This document shows positions 33,547 through 43,300 of a stretch of 64,000 bases of DNA, piece after piece. Location of the stretch: positions 24,110-88,109 of the forward strand of contig JAUCBJ010000795.1 of the NCBI GenBank assembly GCA_032718475.1, read 5' to 3'. A program made the translations under genes and the position numbers. Within the stretch, counting starts at the first letter, position 1. Every line of letters begins with the position of its first letter. Under the pieces are notes generated by a model, which was given only the letters and a program-made list of their open reading frames with translations, was not told where the DNA came from and searched no databases. This stretch comes from Nemertoderma westbladi. Its lineage: Eukaryota; Xenacoelomorpha; Nemertodermatida; Nemertodermatidae.

Positions 33547-35604
33547 CTACTACTACTACTAGGATCGGCATGCTGCATTGCAGCTGCGTTTTTAAAAATG
33601 CTGTGCCGGCATGTCGACAAAATTGCGCCGCCACAACTCCCTATCACCCATGACATTTGCTAGATCATTCGCATCTTTAAGGCCAGTGTCATTTAAGATG
33701 CATCATTCAAGAAAGTCATGGGCTGTCAACCATGCTTATTCACTCCATGAGGCTGCCAAAGTACAAGATTATGCACTGGCTGTCCTCACGGCGAAAGCAA
33801 TGTCCTGCAAAGCGGAGGCGATTTTGTTCTAGTGTCAAGCTTGGGGGAACCAATGAGACACCTCCAATGTTATATAGTGTCTGGTTGGAGATGTGTACAT
33901 TGTACCTGACACAATGAACCCGGCGTATCATTCTTGTGAATGTGCCATCCAGAGATTTGGTGTCCTCAGCAGTTAGAGCCCAGCATGGACACCCATAGAG
34001 GAGTAATGGAGTACTGGCAAGGCAGATTTCGTTGTTCTACTAGCACGCAGACTAAGTCTTACCTTGGCCACAATAAGGCGGTGATCACTGGAGAAGGGTC
34101 GAAGTGTAAACGCATTACAGTCTTTTATAGAGCTCCTGTATTTCCTACGAAACTGAATATGGTATATCTGGGACTTGTGACCACTGGGTCCACTATGAGT
34201 CCATAGCTTTCCAGTTCGCTTCTTGAACTGAGTTCCAGCCGAAAACAATCCATTTCCAGAGATAAAATCCTGAAGATGGACAGAATTTAGGTTAACACTA
34301 TTGCTATAGACCCAGGGCGATATAGGTGATTGATGCAGACTTGCATTAAAGTCTCCCAGGAATGTTAAGAATGCATGCTGATCCTCTCCAAGAGTAGCTG
34401 CTTGTAGATTCTGGTAGAAATTTTCCACCTCCTCTACAGGGGCAACACTAGTTGGAGAGTAGCACACAATCAGAACCACCTTAGGAATCTTCTTAGCCAG
34501 TCTTCCAGAACATGAGAAGTGGCAACGGATGATGCGGTTGGAGATTTGGTCTATTTTGTTCAATGCTGCATGTGCAGTTGGATTCATCAATAGACCAATT
34601 CCACCATTGCCACTATCATCTGATGACGCGAGGGCGAGTCTCCAACCGCCCCCCATGTCCTTAATCAGAACCTCATCAGTCTGTCCAGTTTGCATTCGGT
34701 GCTCTTGAACACCCACTGCGCTAAGAGAAAGCTTATCTGCCAATACAGTCAGCTCACCTTGTCGCATTGGGGACCCGAGTGTTAGGGTGTTTACTGAGGC
34801 TAGTCTTGTGACTTGCCTCAGATTCACCAATGGCTTTGTTGGTCGGGGTGGAACATGAGAGTAGCCTCCAACTCCAGAATCCCTCTCCCCATCACAATCT
34901 GGCCTTCCTGGTGACCCAGGGTTTGGGCCAGAAAGGTCATCAGAAAAGGGACTCAAAGAATTGTTGGCTGCTCTCTCTCCAGTAGGGGGTGAGACAGGCA
35001 GCCGGTCAGGAGTTAACTGACGCCTGTGAGGCCGATTGTGTCCGGTAATTCCACTGGCCTCTTGTGGCCGGACCTCCGCATTGCTAATGTAATCCATAGT
35101 GGGGGTTGGGGGGTGCTTTTTTGCCGAGTCAGCTCTCGGGGCAAATACCACACCCTGGTTTGCCATTCCACAGGGTGGGTGTCGCAGTGGAGTCAGATAT
35201 GAGGCCCATCACCCATATCTACTCTGGCGCACATGACCCACCATTGGCTGTGCAGCTCATCTGCTGGGTCATGCCCTGTACCCCTGCTTCCAGATACAGG
35301 TTGCAGTGAAGTGCACTCAGAGTGGACATGAGAACACTCTACTCCTAACCAGCCATTGGTAGATCACCATCTGCCTGGCCAGGCCATATACTCCTGCAGC
35401 CAAGTATATGGGTCCTTAATCCAGGACCAACTGCGTCCTTATCACAGAACGATGGGGGTCCTAGTTACAGGACCAGATTTGCCCTAGTAAGAGGGTCTAT
35501 GCAGCTACAGATGGCACCTCCTTTATGCTGCATGGAGGTGGCAAGTTTCTTGATCAATGACCTAAAATACCTGACCTGACCTGACGCTTCGTTCACTTCG
35601 GACC
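33547..35604 (-). mobile_element. RTE-like LINE (second subfamily) with RT core deleted
   Basis: Inserted in the promoter-like module with the 12-bp target duplication TTCCGTTCACTA at 33535-33546 and 35605-35616. The 3' tail (minus sense) is (AGT)n next to CTGCATTGCAGCTGCG. From 5' to 3': a leader of about 430 bp, endonuclease frame 35166-33973, then the RT C-terminal part (about 33980-33560: LEQNRLRFAGHCFRRED) in another frame. The RT fingers and palm are missing, so this copy is internally deleted yet has intact ends and target duplication: either it was mobilised in trans in this form or lost its centre afterwards. Confidence 0.85.
33973..35166 (-). pseudogene. LINE apurinic-like endonuclease domain, C-terminus replaced
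   Basis: A 397-codon frame. Residues 1-110 are a Pro/Ser-rich N-terminal region. The APE-type endonuclease follows: NTLTLGSP, AVGVQEHRMQ (catalytic Glu), GGGWRLALAS, VCYSPTSVAP, LTFLGDFNA (Asp/Asn pair) and SSDHRLIVAKVRL (terminal SDH). These residues nick target DNA to prime reverse transcription. After about residue 385 the frame crosses the internal deletion and ends in out-of-frame RT sequence. The endonuclease itself looks intact; it is listed as a pseudogene because the ORF has lost its RT. Confidence 0.85.
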
Positions 35605-36200
35605 TTCCGTTCACTAGTACCCAAGGTATTGTCCGTGGTAATTTCCTGCACATTTAAGGCCCGGGTTCTTACCTTGAATCAATCCTCGCGCCCACGCGTT
35701 CATTTATATGAAGATAAAATTACACGAAATAATAATTGTCGCTGTGACCATAGAATCAATTATTTTTATCTGCGCTCAGTAGTAACAACACATTTTATAC
35801 TTGGGTTGCATGGCGCGGCATTACTGTGGTGTGGGTTGCCAGGGTAATATGTTCTAGAATAACGAAAAAAAAAATGAAGAGAGGTGCTGAGCTGAAGGTT
35901 TAAGAAGACGGTTGAACCGAGCCCGAATATCACGTCAGGCAAACGAGACTTACCGCTGCGCCGGTACTTCACTTTCCGTTCACTAGTACCCAAGGTATTG
36001 TCCGTGGTAATTTCCTGCACATTTAAGGCCCGGGTTCTTACCTTGAATCAATCCTCGCGCCCACGCGCTCCGGCCCTTTGCGATTTCAGGTACGGCCCGC
36101 CCCCCCTACTCCACTCTGCTCGCTTCCTCTCCAGTCCGATTTTCGCGTTTTTAGAATATTCGGTGACGGTTCTATTTAAAGATTATTCTGTGAACACTGT
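35605..36200 (-). promoter_or_regulatory. Promoter-like modules: right half and one complete copy
   Basis: 35605-35700 completes the module interrupted by the LINE. After about 70 bp of other sequence the repeat restarts (35772) and gives a full copy at 35833-36200 with both minus-strand donor-like sites; its upstream TATA-like TTTAAATA reads TTTAAAGA on the plus strand here. Confidence 0.35.
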
Positions 36201-36346
36201 AGATATTTCTTTATTATATTTTAATATTTTACATTTATTTATCAAATAAATTAAATTCACCTTGCTAAATTTATACATAAACAAACAATGGCTATTTTCA
36301 CTTAATTAACAGCTTTAATTTTTTCCGTAATTATTTGACCCTCCCT

Positions 36347-36512
36347 GAGACGGCTGCATTCCTAATGGTGGTGGGAAACCGCCTCCGACCAGCCACCCAG
36401 GAGCCACGCTTTCTCCTCCAACGCCTCCTCATTGCCTTTCAGATCGGCAACACAGACTCCATCCTGGGTATCACGGACATAACCGTTCCGTACAGGAATA
36501 TTGATCCGTGAA
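36347..36512 (+). pseudogene. GC-rich coding-like fragment of unknown family
   Basis: A 55-codon stretch with much higher GC than its surroundings reads TLPETAAFLMVVGNRL, then QEPRFLLQRLLIAFQIGN, then ITVPYRNIDP and a stop. It begins after a TGA, and a possible splice acceptor (TCCCTGAG) lies just before it. The composition and absence of repeats suggest protein-coding origin, perhaps a terminal exon or transposon protein fragment. I do not recognise the family. Confidence 0.3.
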
Positions 36513-36535
36513 TAACTGTAACATAACAATTATTA

Positions 36536-36930
36536 ATAATAATTGTAACATGGGTTAACTTTCGTTTATTGTTTTGGTTCCCTCAACACGCCGCTACCCA
36601 AGGGCCAATTTAGACAACACTTTGGGGGGTGTATGGGAATTTTACCGAGTATAATATTATTTTACCGATCATATGTAAGTAAAACTTGATTGATTGATAT
36701 TACCAATTAATAGGAACTACTCTTTCAAATTGTACCATTTTTTGGACATTTGCATCAATAATTAGAACCAGTAGTAGTAAGCATACAGGATACTGCAGGC
36801 CTTCGTTATAATGAGTCTGGTCTGGTTTTATTTTTTTCAAACTGTTATAGTATGTTACACAACTTAATGAATTATCTTAATCTACTATGCACAGCCCAGC
36901 CCACAATAGAGTATCTTAATAGTTTATCTT
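36536..36930. repeat. Dispersed repeat shared with 62975-63520
   Basis: From AATTGTAACATGGGTTAAC to ACAATAGAGTATC. It recurs at 62975-63520, where it is interrupted by about 180 bp (63180-63362). Confidence 0.85.
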
Positions 36931-37757
36931 AAAATACAGCCCACAATAGAGTATTCCTATCGACAGTGATTACTGTTATGTTACATACTATTTGGTTTAT
37001 TGTAATCCTATCATTTTTTTAAAAACGTTTCAAAATTTCCCATCTTTCCCAATCCGATTCCTTTTGCAATTGATCAGAAAAGTTACATCAGGAAAAAGTA
37101 GTTATTTGTTGTGAAGAATTAGCACTATAAAAAACAAAGAAACAAAGCAATAAATTACAGCTTTGACGCTAGAGGGCTTAAAATAATTTTGTTAAATTTT
37201 GAATACAATCGAAATTTGAGTCGCCCTCTAGCGCACACTAGCGAAAATGTGATGGATGGATGGAATGAATTGAACGTACCGGTAGTGGGCTATAATGCAA
37301 TCATAGATACAGTGGGGACTGGAACACGTCGAATTGTTAGCTTACTTCGCAACAAGAATTGATTTAAACATTGCGAAACGATTATTGGTGATGAAAAACT
37401 ATGCGTGCAACTTTTGTTATTAAAACATAAATAAAATGTAATAATAAAATATATAATAATATTTTTTTAAATATTTTTTATTAAAATGGTAATATTTTTT
37501 GTGTAATTTACAAACTTTTGTTATGGAAATCCATAAAGAATCAAGCGTTGATGGTGCAAAATTACCGCAAAGACTAACGGTTTGTGGGTTTGAATCATTA
37601 ATTTAATTTAATTCATTAAGGAAAATTGGCAGGTTATAGTGGCTGTGTTTTCTAACCAAAACAATAAATTAAACTTAATATGACTTCCGGTCAATTTGAT
37701 CCTCTATCTGAGAATCAAAGTATTAAACGTTTTGTCCTACTACTTGGAGTATGTCAC
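36931..37757. other. Non-coding, ends in a repeat shared with the duplicated blocks
   Basis: No gene. 37485-37622 (GGTAATATTTTTTGTGTAAT ... AATTCATTAAGG) is also found at 20095-20230 and 26630-26765, directly upstream of promoter-like modules there, but here the module itself is absent. Confidence 0.6.
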
Positions 37758-38090
37758 CTACATAACATTGGAGGTGTCTCATTGGTTCCCCCAAGCTTGA
37801 CACTAGAACAAAATCGCCTCCGCTTTGCAGGACATTGCTTTCGCCGTGAGGACCAACCAGTGCATAATCTTGTACTTTGGCAGCCTCATGGAGTGAATAA
37901 GCATGGTGGACAGCCCATGACTTTTTTGAGACGCATCTTAAAGGACACTGGCCTTGAAGATGCGGATGATCTAGCAAATGTCATGGGTGATAGGGAGTTG
38001 TGGCGGTGCAATTTTGTCGATAAGCCGGCACAGCATTCTTAAAAATGCAGCTGCAATGCAGCATGCCGATCCTAGTAGTAGTCCTACTGT
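37758..38090 (+). pseudogene. 3' end of second-subfamily LINE, plus strand
   Basis: Encodes the RT C-terminus (RLRFAGHCFRRED, LVLWQPHGVNKHGG, ANVMGDRELWR), closely matching 33560-33890 on the other strand and extending it. It ends with GCATGCCGATCCTAGTAGT, the (AGT)n tail. It is 5' truncated and lies tail to tail with the minus-strand LINE that follows. Confidence 0.8.
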
Positions 38091-38093
38091 ACT

Positions 38094-39380
38094 ACTAGGC
38101 TTCCCGATTCTCCAACTACTACTAGGTCGAGCGAACTCGGACAGTGGAAATGAGATCCTTCCAGGCTTCCCGATTCTCCATAGTTGTCGCAATTTCGTTT
38201 CTCCCAAGTTCAGTATCCCTTTCAAGTTGATCTATATATGTCATGGCCGGGTCGTCCACGACTACGCTTTCCATGGGTTGGTTGCCAGAGAAGTAGATCT
38301 GGTATGACCTCATCTTTACTTCGCCAGCAGTGCCCACTGAATCTTAATTTGCGTTCACGGAGGGTGGTTGATACAGGTGGTATTGTACCATAAAGCTCGG
38401 CGTTTATCATGTGTTGTCTCCAGCTGATGTTTAGGGCTGCCCTCAGTAGTCTTGTGTAGCAACCATCAACTCGTTGTTCAAGTGATTTAGTCAGTGTCCA
38501 GGTCTCACCCCCGTATAAAAATACACTTTGCACTGTGGCTCGAAAGAACTTAGTCTTCAGGTGCCTGGAGAGATCTGATTTCCAGATTGTATCCATTTTT
38601 GATAGAGCTCCCCAAGCCTTTGCTTTCCTAACTTCTATGTCCTTTTTGCTACTCTCTATCCATGATCCAAGGTACTGGAAGTCATCGACCTTCCTTAGTT
38701 GATTATTATCAATGATTGTCAAGTTTCCATCAACATTAAAGGTCATAAATTCGGTCTGGGTAGCATTTATATGCAATCCAACCTCCTTAGCATCCCTCTC
38801 CACTTTATTTACTAGAAGCTGTGCATCTGCTAGCGTATTAGAGAGCAGGGCGATGTCATCCGCAAAGTCGGTGTCTGTGACTGTAGTTGCCGGATATCTA
38901 CTACTTCTGCGTTCTTGAAGTGTGAATCCCAGATCTTCACCCTTTGTGGCCGTCCTCATTGCGTAATCCAGCACAATTACAAATAGTAATGGTGCTAATG
39001 TGTCACCTTGTAGTACGCCAGTCAAGGTTTGAGAAAAACTCAGTTTCACTATCTGGTGAGAGTATCTGTGCTTCTGTGTCACAATATAACAATCCAATGC
39101 CAGCAACAATTACTTCTGGTATTCCATAAGCTCTTAGGATTTCAAGCATTTTACCTCTATGGATGGAGTCGATTGCCTTCTTGAAGTCCACAAAAGTCAT
39201 GACTGCGGGGAGATTCTTCGACATATTTCCTTCAATAAGTCTCCGTAGTGCAAGTATCTAAGCTATTATTGATCTATTTGGTCTAAATCCGTTTTGGCTC
39301 TTACGCAGTAGTTTCTCTATGTGAGGCCTAATCCTATATAGAATCATTTTATTGTATATTTTGGCAGCTACAACGAGAGA
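38094..39380 (-). pseudogene. RTE-like LINE, RT palm to 3' end
   Basis: 38222-39109 encodes GVLQGDTLAPLLFVIVLDY, the intact motif C DFADDIALLS, the thumb (FQYLGSWIESSKKDIEVRKA), FLYGGETWTLTKSLEQRV and the C-terminal RSRGRP region. A one-base shift near 39025 separates it from motif A (VDFKKAIDSIHRGK, 39003-39224). It is 5' truncated near 39380. The 3' unit of about 66 bp is present one and a half times. This copy retains the segment missing from the 8.7, 22.9 and 28.8 kb copies. Confidence 0.85.
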
Positions 39381-39934
39381 AAGCCGCCCCAATATTAGAT
39401 TATAACAACAACATTTCCATTGGGTAAGAAAGTGGAGAAGAGCCAGGCCCGACTCTTAATTTTTTACTTTATATTATGCGCTCAATTTTCACTCATCTCG
39501 TCATGAACACAACATGTATGTAAACTTTTTATAAATTTGTTGGCTATGCGTTTGCGGCTGTTTGGGCGGGGTGTGGTAGGCCTACACTTTTCACACTGAA
39601 ACATTTTGGTTGTGAAATGTTCAGGGCACAGCGATCAGAGATATTTCATATACATTTTATTATGAGAGGAAGAAGAACATACAACGTTATTTACTATATT
39701 ATATATAACGAAATAATTGTTTTCGGGTTTGGAAGCCTCCCCAAATAGTTGATATACGATTATATTTAAAATTATTTCCATGGTCATGGTCATTCACCCG
39801 TCTTTAATTAGAAATTTGTTTGCATGAAAGACAGTTTAGTTTGGTTTTTACTGATTCATTATCTCTTATCTGACTGGGGTAATAATAAAGGATAGGATAA
39901 ATGGAAGTAAAGTGTGACAGTAACAATTATTTCC
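39381..39934. other. Non-coding flank of the BEL/Pao element
   Basis: No gene or repeat recognised; AT-rich. Confidence 0.6.
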
Positions 39935-39939
39935 CTGAC

Positions 39940-40283
39940 TGTCGTAAAATTTATACTGTATGTATAACTTTAATTGTGTATAAGTATACCCTACTTATTC
40001 AGTTAGTCTGTAGTTGCTACCGTAATTGTGCACCGGAAGTTCCGGTACCTCTTCTGCTGTATGTATAGGCCTTTTTCTGCCGTTCAGTTGACAATGTCAG
40101 TCAATCTGCATGTGTGCTGTGCACTTCTTCAATGTTAATTACTACCTCTTACTATTTTAAATGTACGTTTTATATGACTATGAAGAGAATTAACATTTCT
40201 TTTCCCAACGAAACACAACGCAAACCATGGGATTAACATTCCTCAAGACATTACCGTAAACGCCCCCATTGCATTCCTCGACA
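39940..40283 (+). repeat. 5' LTR of BEL/Pao element
   Basis: 344 bp, TGTCGTAAAA ... CTCGACA. Contains a perfect internal ACCGGAAGTTCCGGT palindrome. Carries 5 bp more than the 3' LTR near its end. Confidence 0.95.
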
Positions 40284-40325
40284 TTTTGGTGCCTGGACCC
40301 GGATAGTGAAAGCGTCACTAATTCG

Positions 40326-43300
40326 ATGTCGGATACGTGGGAATCGCTACATCAACGCCGAAAAGGCCACCGTGGCTTGGCGAGGCGACTGATTAACGAA
40401 ATCGAGGAGCTTATCAGACCTGATGCTCAGGTACCGGTAGCGGTAGGCCTATCCAAAAGGTATATGCAATTATGTGCACAACGTGATAAATTAGGGAAAC
40501 TTGACGAGGAAATAGAACTTCTAATCAATACCGATACCGAATCGGATTTGGAACGCGAGCTAGCCGTAGCCTCGGATTTTATGGGAGACATTTGCGACAT
40601 CCTACAACGTGTGGAAAGTCGAATGCACGTCTCCTCATCCAACGTCAATTCCAACACGTCGGCTGCAAATACAACGGGTTTTTCAGCCAATCTTCGCAAC
40701 GGTATGGAGTTCCACCAGAAACTTCCACAACTAAAACTTCCATTGTTTGATGGCACCGCGTTAGAATGGCCCAACTTTTGGGACCGTTTTCAGAATTCAG
40801 TCCACAACCGACCCGATTTATCCGGAGGAAATAAATTCGATTATTTAAAGGGCCAACTGAAGGGAGAAGCCTTGCAATTAATTTCGGAATTTCAACTAAC
40901 CGATGAGGATTACGAGGAAGCGATTGTGTTGCTAAAGGAAACATATGGTAAACCGCATCTGATTCTGCAGGCACGTATGCATGCAATCTTTGATTTGGAG
41001 AAACCCGCTGCAACATCGACCGATTTATCCTCATTTCGAGCAAAATACGAGGCTCATATAAGAGGTATTCAGAATTTGAATAACGATATCGAACATTCTG
41101 GTTATGTATACGCAGCAATAATCCTCAGAAAACTACCAGCCATAGTTCGTAGTAACATTAATCGCGCATCTAAGGTAACTACATGGAATCTTCCGGAACT
41201 ACGGGTAGCGTTACAAGAAGAAATCGAACAGTTGAAAGCACTCGAGAAGGAGGCCAAACTACCCACATTAAAATCGGGACAGAATGGATCGAAATCGAAT
41301 GACAAAAGTAAACATTTTAAATCGTTTAATGATAATCAATCTAGTGATTATGGTATAACCAAACCCGAAGGAACTGTTGGTTCATTCGCCACTGGGGGAA
41401 ACGTTTCCAGGTGGAATTGTTATTTATGTAAAGGTAAACATCCCGTTATTAATTGCGATAAATATATTACGGGTGAAAGTCGGAACCAACGTTCTCACGA
41501 ATTGGGTTTGTGTACAAATTGTCTCCGACCAAAGCATACAGCCTTACAATGTCGGAGTTCCGAACGATGTCGATCGTGCAATCGCCGTCATCACACGGCA
41601 TTACATTTTCATAAAACTACGAATAACCCTAACCCATCCGATTCTACAGTCGCAACTATATTGGATCAATCCTCTGCAAACTGCAACGTTGATATTAGCG
41701 GAGCTACATTGATGACCACTACGAGTCCTCAATTCGGTGGCAGTACAGTTCTTCCCACTGCTATCGTACCGATTATCTACGGTGATAATCGAGCTTACGA
41801 AATTCGAGCGTTAATGGACCCCGGTTCACAGCGTACATTACTTACTCGTAAAGTTGCCAATGACCTACAATTAACTGTATGTGGTCACATAAACATGAGG
41901 TTGGATGGAATTAACAAACTTGGTATCTATAAGGATTACGATATCGTAGAATTCGTTGTATCGACAGAAATTGGATTGAAACGTCTACATGCCGCTGTCG
42001 TAGACGAGTTCTCAGTCCACATATACATGCCTCAACGAACTCATATTGTCAATAAATTACTAGAACGTGGCGTTAAGCTGGCGGATACTAGCAGCGATTC
42101 CAATAATGATTTCTCACTACTAATCGGGTCAGACCAATGCTTTAACTTTATTCCAATTGGTGAAACGATTGACGGACTGTATATTATTCCTTCCTTATTT
42201 GGTAATCTGTTGGCCGGTAAAATTGAACCTAACGGGGATTCAGATAATTACAACGCCATTTCCACGTTATTAATCGGCTCCAATGACGGAGCATACGAAG
42301 ACAGCGTCGACGATTTAATTAAGAAACTATGGTCATTGGATTCAATTGGAATCCAATACGAGAATATAGATGACTCGGAGGATGCTATTCTTCAGGAGTT
42401 CCAGAATGGTATCAAATTCGAAAACGGCAAATACCATGCAAGGTTACCATGGAAACGCGAACATCCCACGCTTCCAACTAATTATAATCTCGCTAAACGG
42501 CGGTTGGATAGTCTCCTGTCACGCTTATCAGACAAACCCAACCTATTACTTAACTACGGGCAAATCATCGGAGACCAATTAAGCCGAGGGTTTATTGAAA
42601 CAGTTGAACCCGATCAACCCCCTGAACATATTGTGCACTATTTAGCACATCATTCGGTTGCTAAACCGCAGTCTTCGACGACACCCATTCGTGTAGTTTT
42701 TGATTGTTCGGCTAGAGGTAGTAGAAATAGCCCTAGCCTTAATGATTGTTTACATTCTGGTCCAAACCTTAACCATGAAATGGGAAATTTATTATTGCGT
42801 TTTCGTTTATATAAATTTGTAGCACTATCCGATATAGAAAAAGCTTTTTTGCAAATTAGACTCCATACTATTGATAGGGATGCACTCCGATTTTTATGGT
42901 TTAAAAACCCAACTGATATTAATAGTGCATCACAAATATATCGTTTCAAAGTTGTTCTTTTCGGTGCTACTTCTAGTTCATTTTTACTAAACGCTACATT
43001 ACGTCATCACATAGAAAGTTTTTCAGAAACTGATTTAGCAGAATATGTGCCTATTTTATTACGTAACCTTTACGTTGACAATTTAATGTGTGGCAGTAAC
43101 TCAGTTAGCGAAATTATTGATATGTATCATAATAGTCGCAAAATTATTGAAAGTGGTGGTTTTCCTTTGAGGGAATGGCAGTCTAATTGTATCGAATTAC
43201 AAGAAATTATCTCTGGTGACAAACTTGGACCTAAAAAACCAGATAATATTACGAGTATTTTTGGTTTATCTTGGAATATTGATTTAGATATTTTACAGTA

